A stretch of DNA of 41,365 nt from Acidovorax sp. SUPP3334 (GCF_030159055.1 NZ_BQXQ01000038.1:1-41365), one strand, 5' to 3'. Positions 7,449-16,536 are shown, counted from the stretch's first letter. Numbers and translations: made by a program. The notes: generated by a model from the letters alone, not told the origin.

Positions 7449-8522
7449 TCAACGCGCGGCGGGCGGCGATGCCTTCTTTCGCGCGGCGGGCGCCGTTGCT
7501 GCATCCATCTCGCGCAGGAGCCGCATGCCGACCAGCGTGTAGCGCGTGTCCGGAGCGTTCCAGTTGCGGTACGCGCAGCGGGCGTACAGCGGCCAGGTGT
7601 GCCATGAGCCGCCGCGGCGCACGCGCACATCGCCTTGCGCCGGGCCTTGCGGATCGTCGCGCTGCGACTCGGCATAGGCTGTGTCGCCATGCCAGTCCGA
7701 CACCCATTCCCACGCATTGCCCACCATGTCGTGCAGGCCGAAGGCATTGGGCGGATAGCTGGCCACCGGCGCCGTGAAGGCGTGGCCGTCGTGGCCCTTG
7801 AGCGCCTGGGCTGCCCAGCGGGGCCAGTAGGGCGCGGCGTCCTGGTCGAACGTGTTGGCATGGCGCACGAGGCCTTCGGGGTCGTCGCCGTGCGGGTAGC
7901 GGGTGCGCGTGCCGGCGCGGCAGGCGTATTCCCATTCGGCCTCGGTGGGCAGGCGGTAGCGGTGGCCCTCGGTGCTGCTGAGCCAGGCGGCCAGCGCGTG
8001 CGCGTCGTGCCAGGTGATGTTGACCACCGGGTGGTCGTCGCCCTGCACGAAGCCGGGGTTGCGCCAGGAATAGCGGCGGTCCCGCCCCTCGAAGGCGTCG
8101 CCGCGCCGGGTCTTGGCCGGGTCGTAATCGGGGTTGTAGCCGTAGCCGCCCGTGCCGTCGGCCTCGGATTCTGGGCGGTAGCCCGATGCTTCGATGAACC
8201 GGCGAAACTGCCCCACCGTCACTTCGGTCTTTCCCAGGTAGAAAGCGCGGCGGATGCGCACGGTGTGCACGGGCGCTTCGTCGGTCAGCAGTTCGAAGCG
8301 CTGGCGCTCCATGAGCGGGTAAGAAGCGGCCAGCGCATCCACGGACTCGTCGCTGCCCATGCGAAAGCTGCCGGCCGGCACGCGCACGAACGGCATGCCG
8401 AGCGAGTTCGTCCAGACGGTGGGGGCAGGCGTGCGCGCCTGGGCGGGTGCCGCGGCCAGCGACCCCAGCCCTCCGAGCACTGCCGGCACGCAGTACAGAA
8501 CACGAAGCACGGATGGGCGCAT
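7449..8522 (-). CDS. Exported SUMF1/FGE-fold protein
   Basis: This 357-aa protein has a signal peptide (MRPSVLRVLYCVPAVLGGL..., Ala-rich, likely cleavage after AQA). The formylglycine-generating-enzyme/sulfatase-modifying fold follows: GMPFVRVPAGSFRMGSDE, YLGKTEVTVGQFRRFIEASG, HPVVNITWHDAHALAAWL, RLPTEAEWEYACRAGT, FGLHDMVGNAWEWVSDW and VRRGGSW. The active-site Cys pair that true FGEs carry after RGGS is missing (WHTWPLYARCAYRNW), so cysteine-to-formylglycine conversion is unlikely. Family members include periplasmic PvdO of pyoverdine maturation and many of unknown role. Proximity to a siderophore locus makes a maturation role conceivable, but the kinase gene intervenes. The start at 8522 was preferred over 8597 because AGGGA and the signal peptide fit it. 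Confidence 0.8.
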   Translation of the reverse strand: MRPSVLRVLYCVPAVLGGLGSLAAAPAQARTPAPTVWTNSLGMPFVRVPAGSFRMGSDESVDALAASYPLMERQRFELLTDEAPVHTVRIRRAFYLGKTEVTVGQFRRFIEASGYRPESEADGTGGYGYNPDYDPAKTRRGDAFEGRDRRYSWRNPGFVQGDDHPVVNITWHDAHALAAWLSSTEGHRYRLPTEAEWEYACRAGTRTRYPHGDDPEGLVRHANTFDQDAAPYWPRWAAQALKGHDGHAFTAPVASYPPNAFGLHDMVGNAWEWVSDWHGDTAYAESQRDDPQGPAQGDVRVRRGGSWHTWPLYARCAYRNWNAPDTRYTLVGMRLLREMDAATAPAARKKASPPAAR

Positions 8523-8605
8523 GGGGGGTTCCCTGAGGCAGCCTGGGGCTGAAGACGGACAGTGTATGCGCGCGCTGGCGCCGGGCGGAGCCTTCAAGCC
8601 AAATA

Positions 8606-8655
8606 AGCCCCCAGCGCATATTCATCTAGGGGATACTGCTATTAATAAGTGAGCA
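8606..8655 (+). repeat. 50-bp dispersed direct repeat, copy 1
   Basis: This segment, with core ATCTAGGGGATA and ending AATAAGTGAGCA, matches 11062-11111 at 45 of 50 positions in the same orientation. It lies between the kinase gene and the SUMF1-fold gene. Such short intergenic repeats are familiar in Comamonadaceae genomes. Confidence 0.85.
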
Positions 8656-8764
8656 AACCACTGGCGAGCCGCGCGGTCTTTGGCGGGCACGGCTTCGGCA
8701 CTGTCACCCTCACCCTCACCGCTATCGCCCGTCCTCCCGGCATCACGCCTGCCCGCAGTCGCTT

Positions 8765-10888
8765 TCAGGTCGGCAGACCGGCTGGCCCCGCATGGCGGCG
8801 GCCGGCAACGGCCTGCGGGCTCATCCATTCGGCGATGCGGTCGAGCAGGTCTTGCGGCTCCACGGGTTTGGTCAGGTGCGCATCGAAGCCCGCCGCAGCG
8901 GTCCGGGCCCGGTCTTGCCGGGTGCCCCAGCCCGAGAGCGCCACGATGCGCGTGCCGGCCGTGGCGGGGTCGCCGCGCAATCGCGCCGCGACCTCGTAGC
9001 CGTCCATCGACGGCATGCCCAGGTCGAGCAGCACCAGGTCGGGTTTCCAGTCGCTGGCGATGCGAAGCGCCTCCGGGCCGCTCGCCGCGCCCATCACGGC
9101 GTGGCCCTCCATCTTGACCAGTTCCACCAGGGTAAGCAGTCCGTCGGGGTTGTCTTCGACCACCAGCACGCGGCCGAGGTTTTCGGCCGCTGTGGCTCCG
9201 GGCGCTACCGGCGCTGGGGCCGGTGCATCGGGCGCGGCCTCCGCTGCCGCTGCAGCAAGAGGCAGTTCGAGGCGGAACGTGCTGCCCTGGCCGATGCCGG
9301 CGCTTTCCACGCCCACCGTGCCGCCGTGCATCTCGACCAGGCTCTTCACGAGCGACAGGCCGATGCCCAGCCCGCCGTGCGCCTTGCGGCCGGTGTGCGA
9401 CAGCTGGGTGAACAGCTGGAACAGCCGGCCCTGGTCCTGCGGCGGAACGCCCATGCCGTTGTCGGCCAGCTCGACGACGACCCGCGCCCCATCCACGCGG
9501 GCGGTCAGCCGGATGTCGCCGCCGTCGGGCGTGTATTTGGCGGCGTTGTTCAGCAGGTTCGTCACCACCTGCACCAGCCGTGCCGGGTCCGCGTGGACGG
9601 GTGCCGGCCGGCCCGGCAGCTGCATGCTGAACCGGTGTCCCGCCGCCTCCAGCCACGGCGTGGCGGCTTCGACGGCCTGCTCCAGCAGCGGTGCGATGTC
9701 GGTCACCTCCTGCTTCAGGCCGATCAGCCCGCGGTTGATGCGGGAGACGTCGAGCAGGTCGTCCACCAGCCGCACGAGATGGTTCGCCTGGCGCTCGATG
9801 ACCTCGTGCTTGCGGGCATGGCGGGATGGATCGGGGTCGCGCTTGAGCAGGGTGATGGCGTACAGCATGGGCGCGATGGGATTGCGCAGCTCATGCGCCA
9901 GCGTGGCCAGGAACTCGTCCTTGCGGCGGTCCTGCTCGCGCAGCATGGCGGCGTCGCGCACGCGCTCGATGTGGGCCCAGCTGCGGTCCACCACCTCGGT
10001 GATGACGCGCAGGTCCGCGTCGGACCAGCGGCGCGGGGTGGACTGGTGCACGGCCATCATCGCCACCAGCCGCCCGCCTTTGACCAGGCCCGCGCACACG
10101 ATGGCCTTGATGCCGATGGCGTTGAACATGCGGCCGCCATGGTCATCGCCCAGCTCGCGGTCCACATCGTGCACCACCAGGTGGCGCCCGTTGCGCAGGT
10201 TGGACGTGGCCTGCGGGCCGAAAAGATCGAGCGAGTACACCCCGGCGCTCGACGGAACGCCCGGACGGGACCAGTCGCTGCGGATGGTGAAGCGGTCGTT
10301 GTCGGGCTCGACATCGGCATAGGCGCAGCGCGTGGCGCCCAGGTGCTCGCCCAGCAGTTGCGCCGTGACCTGCATGACATCGACCGCATCGACCAGCGGC
10401 CGCGTGGCGTGCTCGATGCGGTCCAGCACCTGAAGGCGCTGCTGAATCTCTTTTTGCAGGGATTCGGCCTGCTTGCGGCAGGTGATGTCGATGACCGTGC
10501 CGATGGCGCGGATGCACCGCCCCGAGGCGTCGAACAGGCCCCGGCCCTTGGCGGCCAGCCAGCGCAACCGGCCGTCCTCTTTGCCGATGGTGCGGTATTC
10601 GACGTCGTACACCGTGCGCAGCGCCGGGTCCTGGGCGGCGGCGAAGGCGCGGAGCACTTCGGGGGCATCGTCCGGGTGCAGGCAGGCCACGAAGTCGTCG
10701 AGCGTCGCTTGCGCCTGCGCGGAGATGCCGAACATGGCCTTGACGATCGCCGGCCAGTACAGCGCGCCGGTGGCGACGTCCACATCCCACAAGCCCACGT
10801 CCGCCGCTTCGATGGCCAGCCGCAACTGTTCCTCGCGTTCCTGCAAGGTCTTGGCGTCGGGCGTGGGGTCGGTCGGGGCTGTGTTCAT
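8765..10888 (-). CDS. Hybrid sensor histidine kinase/response regulator
   Basis: This 707-aa signalling protein has no membrane segment, so it is probably a cytoplasmic sensor. A PAS domain (about 20-140, ending GTVIDITCRKQAE) is followed by a GAF-type domain (about 160-310). Then come HisKA with the phospho-acceptor H-box FLATLAHELRNPIAPM (about 325-395), HATPase with N-box VVTNLLNNAAKYTPDGG and G-boxes ADNGMGV and GGLGIGLSLVKSL (about 435-545), an Ala/Pro linker, and a C-terminal receiver domain (about 580-700) with DLVLLDLGMPSMDGYE and LTKPVEP. The signal sensed cannot be read from sequence. There is no separate response regulator beside it. It is flanked on both sides by copies of a 50-bp repeat. 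The ATG at 10888 is the only good start. Confidence 0.9.
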   Translation of the reverse strand: MNTAPTDPTPDAKTLQEREEQLRLAIEAADVGLWDVDVATGALYWPAIVKAMFGISAQAQATLDDFVACLHPDDAPEVLRAFAAAQDPALRTVYDVEYRTIGKEDGRLRWLAAKGRGLFDASGRCIRAIGTVIDITCRKQAESLQKEIQQRLQVLDRIEHATRPLVDAVDVMQVTAQLLGEHLGATRCAYADVEPDNDRFTIRSDWSRPGVPSSAGVYSLDLFGPQATSNLRNGRHLVVHDVDRELGDDHGGRMFNAIGIKAIVCAGLVKGGRLVAMMAVHQSTPRRWSDADLRVITEVVDRSWAHIERVRDAAMLREQDRRKDEFLATLAHELRNPIAPMLYAITLLKRDPDPSRHARKHEVIERQANHLVRLVDDLLDVSRINRGLIGLKQEVTDIAPLLEQAVEAATPWLEAAGHRFSMQLPGRPAPVHADPARLVQVVTNLLNNAAKYTPDGGDIRLTARVDGARVVVELADNGMGVPPQDQGRLFQLFTQLSHTGRKAHGGLGIGLSLVKSLVEMHGGTVGVESAGIGQGSTFRLELPLAAAAAEAAPDAPAPAPVAPGATAAENLGRVLVVEDNPDGLLTLVELVKMEGHAVMGAASGPEALRIASDWKPDLVLLDLGMPSMDGYEVAARLRGDPATAGTRIVALSGWGTRQDRARTAAAGFDAHLTKPVEPQDLLDRIAEWMSPQAVAGRRHAGPAGLPT

Positions 10889-11061
10889 GGAGTGGCGTGC
10901 CGGGCGGTGGTTTGCGCTGCCGGATTATGGGTTCAGCCAATCCAACGGCTCCAGCCGGTTCGCGCCCCCGGGCGTCACCCGGATGGCCGCCACCGCCTGG
11001 GCGCAGCGATGGTGCGGCGCGGTGCGGGCACGGGCCGCAGGCAAGGCCTATGGACCAAAAC

Positions 11062-11111
11062 AGCCTCCAGCGCATATAAATCTAGGGGATATTGCTATCA
11101 ATAAGTGAGCA
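11062..11111 (+). repeat. 50-bp dispersed direct repeat, copy 2
   Basis: This copy matches 8606-8655 (45 of 50 positions, same orientation). It lies between the kinase start and the exporter stop. The rest of the 10889-11171 gap shows nothing else I can name. Confidence 0.85.
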
Positions 11112-11171
11112 TTCGTCTCAAAGCCCGCCGCGCCAGGCGACGGCACCGCCCGGCGCGATCGCCCGCAGGCA

Positions 11172-13010
11172 TCAGGCCGGCTGGAAGTCTTCCTGGTGCG
11201 CATCCTTCGCGCCTTGCGGCGCGGGCGCTGCCGGGCCGTGCACTCCGCCTTCTTGCTGCGATGCCGCCGGTGCGCCGCGCTCGGTGCGCTCGGTGCGCGC
11301 GGGCTGCGTGGAGGGTGTGGATTGTGCGGAAGGCAAGCCCGTTTCGCCCTGCGGCGCCGCGCCATCGTGCACCACGCGGCCGGCGCGCATGGCCACCACG
11401 CGGTCGGCCAGGTGGAAGTAGCGGTCGTCGTGGGAGATGACGACGAGCAGATGCCCCTTGGCCCGCAGCTCGGGCAGCAGCTCGGTGTAGAACAGGTGGC
11501 GAAAGGTCGGGTCCTGGTCGGCGGCCCATTCGTCGAACACCAGCACCGGGCGCCCCTCCAGGTAGGCGTGCACCAGCGCCAGCCGCTTTCGCTGGCCGGT
11601 GGACAGGTCGGTGGTGGTGAAGACGCCGTCCTTCACCGAGACCTTGTGGGCGATCTCCAGGCGCTCCAGGTACTTCTGGGCCCGGGCTTGCGCGGTGGAG
11701 CCCACCGACTCTTCGCCCAGCAGGTCTTCGAACAGGTAGAAGTCCGAAAACACGGTGGTGAACAGCTGCCGGTAGTCGTCCCGCGTTTCGGCGACGACGG
11801 GCTCGCCGTCCAGCACGATGTCACCGCTTTGCGGCGCATACAGGCCCAGCAGCAGCTTGATGAGGGTGGTCTTGCCGGAGCCGTTGTCGCCCACCACGAA
11901 CACGAGTTCGCCCTTGCGCAGGCGCAGGTCGATGGGGCCGAGCACGAAGGGCTCGCCGCCCTGCGGCGCATCGAAGGCGTAGCGCACGCCGCGCAGTTCG
12001 ATGGCATCGTCCAGCCGGGCGTCTCGCTGCTGCGCCTGCAGCGGCAGGTGCGGCTCGGGGCTGGCGAAGCGGGTGGACAGGTCGGCGATGCGCTGGAACG
12101 CCACCTTCGCGCGGCCCACGCCGGGCAGGGCCGAGGCGATCTGGTCCATGGGCCCCTTGAGAAACAGCAGCACCAGCACGAAACCGCTGAGCACGGCCGG
12201 CTCGGGTGCGCGCAGCGCGGCCCAGCCGAGGATGAGCGCGATCAGCAGGAAAAACAGCGCCGAGCCGAACGCGGTGGCGACCACGTAGGTGTTGATGGCG
12301 CGCCCGTTGACGGTGCGGATGCTGTCCACCACGCGCTCGATCTGCTCGGTGAACATGCGCGCGCGCCGTGTGCGGTGCATGCGCAATTCCTTGGCGCCTT
12401 CGCTGATGCCGCGGTAGGCCTTGTGCAGTTGCTCTTCGTATTCCCGCGCCTTCCAGAAGCCCTTCACGCCGCGCGACTGCGCCACCACCTGGATCGTGGC
12501 GCCGATGGCCAGGGCCACGATGAGCACGCCGAACAGCGGCAGCGACAGCACCGCCAGATAGATCAGGCAACCGAGCGCGATGGCCACCGCGATGAGGGTG
12601 GCGGAGAGCGCGAACACCACGTCGCTGATCATGTCCACGTCCTGCGAGAGCACCGGCATGAGCCGGTGGGTGCGGTAGCGCTCCAGCGCGTCGATGGGCG
12701 CGGCGAGGATCTTCTGCGCCAGCCCCTTGCGCACCTGCGCCACGAGGCGCTGGCCCACGAAGTTGCTGGACATGTCGGACACCACCCGGCCCGCCAGCGC
12801 GCCCAGGCACAGGCTGATGAAGACCATGAGCAGCCCGCCCGCAAGCCCGCCCGGCGTGTTGAGCACGCGGTTGATGGTGGCCAGCAGCGCGACGGTGGCC
12901 GCGCCGGCCCCGATGCCGGTGACGGCGGACAGGGCGATCCACGGAAGGAAGGGCTGGAGCAGGCGCCTGATTTCGTTGGCGTTGCCACGGGAGCCGCTGG
13001 GAGGTGTCAT
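11172..13010 (-). CDS. Cyclic peptide/siderophore ABC exporter (PvdE type)
   Basis: This 612-aa inner-membrane protein fuses a six-helix transmembrane domain (about 15-310; for example WIALSAVTGIGAGAATVALL and GCLIYLAVLSLPLFGVLIVA) to a nucleotide-binding domain. Walker A is GDNGSGKTT, the signature is LSTGQRKRLAL, and Walker B is PVLVFDEWAADQDP, the form typical of PvdE and other peptide-siderophore exporters. It should move the peptide or its precursor to the periplasm. About 60 low-complexity residues rich in Ala, Gln, Thr and Glu follow the usual end, which is odd. The start is the ATG at 13008-13010; the frame continues to 13157 but with atypical residues. It is divergent from the fhuF-like gene across 308 bp. 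Confidence 0.85.
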   Translation of the reverse strand: MTPPSGSRGNANEIRRLLQPFLPWIALSAVTGIGAGAATVALLATINRVLNTPGGLAGGLLMVFISLCLGALAGRVVSDMSSNFVGQRLVAQVRKGLAQKILAAPIDALERYRTHRLMPVLSQDVDMISDVVFALSATLIAVAIALGCLIYLAVLSLPLFGVLIVALAIGATIQVVAQSRGVKGFWKAREYEEQLHKAYRGISEGAKELRMHRTRRARMFTEQIERVVDSIRTVNGRAINTYVVATAFGSALFFLLIALILGWAALRAPEPAVLSGFVLVLLFLKGPMDQIASALPGVGRAKVAFQRIADLSTRFASPEPHLPLQAQQRDARLDDAIELRGVRYAFDAPQGGEPFVLGPIDLRLRKGELVFVVGDNGSGKTTLIKLLLGLYAPQSGDIVLDGEPVVAETRDDYRQLFTTVFSDFYLFEDLLGEESVGSTAQARAQKYLERLEIAHKVSVKDGVFTTTDLSTGQRKRLALVHAYLEGRPVLVFDEWAADQDPTFRHLFYTELLPELRAKGHLLVVISHDDRYFHLADRVVAMRAGRVVHDGAAPQGETGLPSAQSTPSTQPARTERTERGAPAASQQEGGVHGPAAPAPQGAKDAHQEDFQPA

Positions 13011-13318
13011 GCGAAGGATCTTTCCGCCCCGGTGGCGTGCAACGCCCCGCGGCCCGGCTGGAGTGGAAGGAAAAACGGCGGCCGAACCCGGGCCGCGCCG
13101 GGCGCAGCCTGGGAGGGCCTGCGGCAGCGTTTGCGCGCCACCACCTCCGAGACGCAAGGCCGCCGCAAATGTTCACGCGCGGGCAAGACACGCGGGCAGC
13201 ACCTCGGGCAGAACGTGCGGCGGGCACATGCAGCGCGGCAGCGCGCACATGAAGCGGACACACGCAGCGCTCGATGGCCTTTGCATGAACAGGCGCCCGC
13301 CTGCCGCGTCTCGGAGGC
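13011..13318. other. Divergent intergenic region, exporter / fhuF-like gene
   Basis: These 308 bp of GC-rich sequence separate two divergent siderophore genes and must hold both promoters. I looked for a Fur box and for a PvdS/OrbS-type iron-starvation sigma site (TAAAT...CGT) and found no convincing match. Confidence 0.5.
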
Positions 13319-14101
13319 ATGCCCACCGTGATCCCGCTGCTGCAACCCCTCTTTCCCGGCGCACTGGCAGAGCACGGCACGGGCCTGCAGTGCGCACCGG
13401 CGCCGCCGCTGGATGCACTGAACCTGGCCGCGCTGCTGAACGACGCCGACACCCTGGGCGATGTGCTGCTCCGCCAGGCCCGGCACCGGAGCGCGAACCC
13501 GAACGATCTGCGTGCGGTGGCGTCGGCGTGGACGCTGCATTACCTCGACCGGCTGCTACCGCCCGTGGTGGCCGCCGCGAGCGTTCTGCAGCATGCGTTA
13601 CCCGTCGCTGCGCAGGACGTGTGGGTGCGGCTGGACCGGCACGGCACGGTCCAGGACTTTCACATCGGCACGCTCGGTCAGCCCATGCCGGGCACGGGCA
13701 CGGCCGAACGCTATGGCGACCTGCTGTGGCGCCACCTCGATCCGCTCTTTTCCAGCATCGCATCACTCACGCGGGTGGCGCCCAAGATCCTTTGGGGCAA
13801 CGCGGCGCGGCGGCTGGAGTCCATCCTGACCCAGGCCGTGGCCCTGGCCGGGCCCGCCACGCCGGCTGCGGCAGACCGCGACGCCTTGCTGCACCGACCG
13901 CAGTGGCTGCAGCCCAGCGGCCTGCCGCGCAGCAATCCGCTGTTCGGCCCGCAGCGGCAGGTGCCGCGTGGCGCGGGCGCTGCGCCGGTCACTCTGCACC
14001 GCCAATGCTGCCTGTACTACCTGCTGCCCGGCGAAAGCCATTGCGGCGCCTGCCCGCTCGCACCGCAGCACCGGCGCGAGGCCGAGGCGCCGCAGGCCTG
14101 A
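13319..14101 (+). CDS. FhuF-like ferric-siderophore reductase
   Basis: This 260-aa cytoplasmic protein releases iron from ferric hydroxamate by reduction. The C-terminal motif CCLYYLLPGESHCGAC (CC-x10-C-x2-C, about residues 230-245) is the 2Fe-2S site that defines the FhuF family. Upstream parts (RAVASAWTLHYLDRLLPPVV, the DFHIG region) also fit the family. The annotated ATG at 13319 is only 1 nt after GGAGG, too close for initiation. A GTG at 13328, about 10 nt after GGAGG, may be the real start. It leads a plus-strand group with the formyltransferase and ornithine oxygenase genes, though 196 bp separate it from the next gene. Confidence 0.85.
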   Translation: MPTVIPLLQPLFPGALAEHGTGLQCAPAPPLDALNLAALLNDADTLGDVLLRQARHRSANPNDLRAVASAWTLHYLDRLLPPVVAAASVLQHALPVAAQDVWVRLDRHGTVQDFHIGTLGQPMPGTGTAERYGDLLWRHLDPLFSSIASLTRVAPKILWGNAARRLESILTQAVALAGPATPAAADRDALLHRPQWLQPSGLPRSNPLFGPQRQVPRGAGAAPVTLHRQCCLYYLLPGESHCGACPLAPQHRREAEAPQA

Positions 14102-14297
14102 ACGGCGCGGCCCCATGGCGCCATGGGCGGTGAACAGATGGGAGCTTCGTTCGTCTTCCCGGCATGGGGCCCGAAACAGCCGCATCCATGGCCGCATCCG
14201 TGGCCGTGCCGCGCGCGGGCCAGGGCGCGCCGATGCCCTGACGCGCTGGCGCACCACCCGATCGGTTCATCCACCCTTGAATGGATTCACTCCGCAC
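14102..14297. other. Intergenic region with 16-bp palindrome
   Basis: This is a GC-rich gap holding a perfect palindrome CCCATGGCGCCATGGG at 14112-14127, just after the fhuF-like stop. There is no T-run, so a terminator is doubtful. I saw no Fur box. Confidence 0.5.
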
Positions 14298-15167
14298 ATG
14301 CCCAAGGCAAAACTCGTTTACATCCTTTCCCTGCGCAACGCCGCCGCCGACCAGGCAGGCCGGCACGTGGCCTACAAAGGGGGGCAGCGCTACATGAAGT
14401 CGCCCCTGGAATATCTGGCCGAAGCCCTGGACCGGACGCCGCTGGGCGACGCCTATTCGCTGGAGGGCATCGTGTTCGACGACGACCCGCACTCCCCGCG
14501 CGATCAGGCCGCGCTGCAGGCCTACGGCTTCGCCTGCGACCCCGCGCGGCCGTGGATCTTTCCGCATGGGCTGCGAGCGCAGGGCAAACCGCTCAAGGAC
14601 CTGATGCATTCGGTGCCCTCCACCTACCGGCAGTTGCCGCGCGACTCGGCGCAGCGGGTGCCGGCCAAGCGGGATTTCGAACGCCGGCTGCGCGAGCGGC
14701 TCGATGGGCTGCAGGCCGACGTGGTGGTGCTGGACGGCCTGCTGGTCATCCTGGACGACCTCGCGCAGCCCGGCAACCCGTACTGGCGCCGCATCGCCAA
14801 CATCCACCCCGGCATCACGCGGCCCGACTCTCCCTATCAGCGCCGCGGAGCCTGGGCCACGCTGGATGCCCTGCACGGAGCGCGCGGCGAGAAGGTCGTG
14901 GACTGGTCCACGGGCGCCACGGTGGCCGTGCCGCCCGTGGCGATGACCGGGGCCTCGTTCCATTACGTGGACGCGGGCATCGATTCGGGCGATGTGATCT
15001 TCGATGTGCTCGCCACCCCCATCGCACCGGACGACACCATTCTGGAAATGCGCTGGAACAACTTTCAGCAAAGCCTTTTTCCGGCCCTGCACCAGGGTCT
15101 CGCGCTGCTGGCCGAACAAGCGGCCCACCTTCCACAGGAGTTGACATCCCATGCCTGCCATTCATGA
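14298..15167 (+). CDS. N5-hydroxyornithine formyltransferase (PvdF type)
   Basis: This 289-aa cytoplasmic enzyme transfers a formyl group from 10-formyl-tetrahydrofolate to N5-hydroxyornithine, giving the hydroxamate building block. The family's catalytic Asn-His-Asp triad is visible: Asn168 and His170 in ANIHPGITRPDSPYQRRGA, and Asp229 in AGIDSGDVIFD. It opens YILSLRNAAADQAGRHVAYKGGQRYM, typical of PvdF-like proteins. Length suits the family. The upstream open frame to 13968 overlaps the fhuF-like gene and is not coding, and the ATG at 14298 gives the family N-terminus. Its last 17 nt overlap the start of the ornithine oxygenase gene, so the two consecutive pathway steps are coupled. Confidence 0.88.
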   Translation: MPKAKLVYILSLRNAAADQAGRHVAYKGGQRYMKSPLEYLAEALDRTPLGDAYSLEGIVFDDDPHSPRDQAALQAYGFACDPARPWIFPHGLRAQGKPLKDLMHSVPSTYRQLPRDSAQRVPAKRDFERRLRERLDGLQADVVVLDGLLVILDDLAQPGNPYWRRIANIHPGITRPDSPYQRRGAWATLDALHGARGEKVVDWSTGATVAVPPVAMTGASFHYVDAGIDSGDVIFDVLATPIAPDDTILEMRWNNFQQSLFPALHQGLALLAEQAAHLPQELTSHACHS

Positions 15168-16485
15168 CCTCATCGGGATCGGCTTCGGCCCGTCCAACGT
15201 CGCCCTGGCCATCGCCCTGGAGGAAAAGCGCCATGCCAGCCGCCCGCTGGATGCGCTCTTCATCGAGCGGCAGCCGGCTTTCGCGTGGCACCCGCACATG
15301 CTGCTGGAGCAGTCGCACATGCAGATCTCGTTTTTGAAAGACCTGGCCACGCTGCGCAACCCGACCAGCCGGTTCACCTTCATCAACTACCTGCACGAGA
15401 AGGGCCGGCTGCCGGACTTCATCAACCTCAAGAGCTTCTACCCGAGCCGGCGCGAGTTCAACGACTACCTGGGCTGGGCCGCGGAGCAGTTCGAGGACCA
15501 CTGCCTCTACGGCGAAGAGGTGTTCGAAGTCCTGCCAGAGCGGCAGCACACCGGCGGCGCCGCACTGCACGCAGCGGACACGGCGCCTGTCTCGCACCTG
15601 CGCGTGCGTTCGCGCAACCGCACCGGCGCGGTGACCGAGCGGCTGGCGCGCAACCTGGTGGTGGGCGTGGGCGGCACGCCCAACATCCCTGCGGCGTTCA
15701 AGCCGCTCAAGGGCGACCCGCGCGTCTTTCACTCCAGCGGCTATCTGCAGGGCATTGCGCCGCATGGCGCCGCGCGCCGGATCGCCGTGGTGGGCGCCGG
15801 GCAGAGCGCGGCCGAAATCTTCATGGACCTGCAAGGCCGCCCCGGCGCGCCGCAGGTGGATCTGGTGATGCGGGCCCGCTCGATCCGGCCGTCCGACGAC
15901 AGCCCGTTCGTGAACGAGATCTTCAACGTCGAATTCACCGACTACATGTACAGCCGTCCGCCCTCGGAACGTTCGGCGCTGCTGGAGGAGTTCTGGCACA
16001 CCAACTACGCGGTGGCCGACATGGAACTGATCCAGCAGATCTTCAAGCTCTTCTATGACCAGAAGGTCGCCGGGGGCGAGCGGCTTCGCATGCTGCGGCG
16101 CCAGGCGGTGAATGCCGCCCGGGCCGATGCCGCAGGCATCCACCTCACCCTGGCCGACCAGGACACCGGCCAGGCCAGCACCGTGCGCTACGACGCCGTG
16201 GTGCTGGCGACCGGCTATGCGCGCGCGCAGCACAAGGATCTGCTGCAGCCCCTGGCGCCCTATCTGGGCGACCTGCAGGTCGATCGCCACTACCGGGTGC
16301 AGACCCCGCCGGACTTCCACCCCGCCATCTACCTGCAAGGCGCCTGCGAGGCTTCGCACGGGCTCAGCGACACGCTGCTGTCGGTCACATCGGTGCGCAC
16401 CGGGGAGATCGGCAACGCCTTGCTGGCAGCGGCGCCAGCCAGCGCGGCCCGCGCGCGCGGGTCGCTGGAGCCGACGCCGGCGTGA
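15151..16485 (+). CDS. L-ornithine N5-oxygenase (PvdA/SidA type)
   Basis: This 444-aa FAD- and NADPH-dependent monooxygenase hydroxylates the side-chain nitrogen of ornithine, the first step to the hydroxamate. The FAD-binding motif GIGFGPSN stands at residues 9-16, an NADPH-binding motif VVGAGQSAAEIF at about 212-223, and the ATGYAR motif at about 352. Also conserved are the segments QISFLKDLATLRNPTSRFTF and NYLHEKGRLPDFINLKSFYPSRREF. AGGAG precedes the ATG at 15151. With the overlapping formyltransferase it supplies N5-formyl-N5-hydroxyornithine to the NRPS. An Orn-specific adenylation domain is not in the window and should lie beyond the right edge. Confidence 0.92.
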   Translation: MPAIHDLIGIGFGPSNVALAIALEEKRHASRPLDALFIERQPAFAWHPHMLLEQSHMQISFLKDLATLRNPTSRFTFINYLHEKGRLPDFINLKSFYPSRREFNDYLGWAAEQFEDHCLYGEEVFEVLPERQHTGGAALHAADTAPVSHLRVRSRNRTGAVTERLARNLVVGVGGTPNIPAAFKPLKGDPRVFHSSGYLQGIAPHGAARRIAVVGAGQSAAEIFMDLQGRPGAPQVDLVMRARSIRPSDDSPFVNEIFNVEFTDYMYSRPPSERSALLEEFWHTNYAVADMELIQQIFKLFYDQKVAGGERLRMLRRQAVNAARADAAGIHLTLADQDTGQASTVRYDAVVLATGYARAQHKDLLQPLAPYLGDLQVDRHYRVQTPPDFHPAIYLQGACEASHGLSDTLLSVTSVRTGEIGNALLAAAPASAARARGSLEPTPA

Positions 16486-16536
16486 GAGGCCCTGAGGGGC
16501 CCTGGAGGGCCCTCGCGAGGCCGTGTGGTGCCATGC

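Noticed and set aside
8792-11104. 770-codon plus-strand frame opposite the histidine kinase
   Set aside because: It is antisense to an unmistakable kinase, with His/Gly/Arg-rich composition and no domain motif.
11196-13331. 711-codon plus-strand frame opposite the ABC exporter
   Set aside because: It is an antisense shadow. The exporter on the minus strand has all ABC motifs.
16483-16525. GGGCCCT-rich stretch after the ornithine oxygenase as a terminator
   Set aside because: It shows imperfect, overlapping GC repeats with no defined stem-loop and no T-run.
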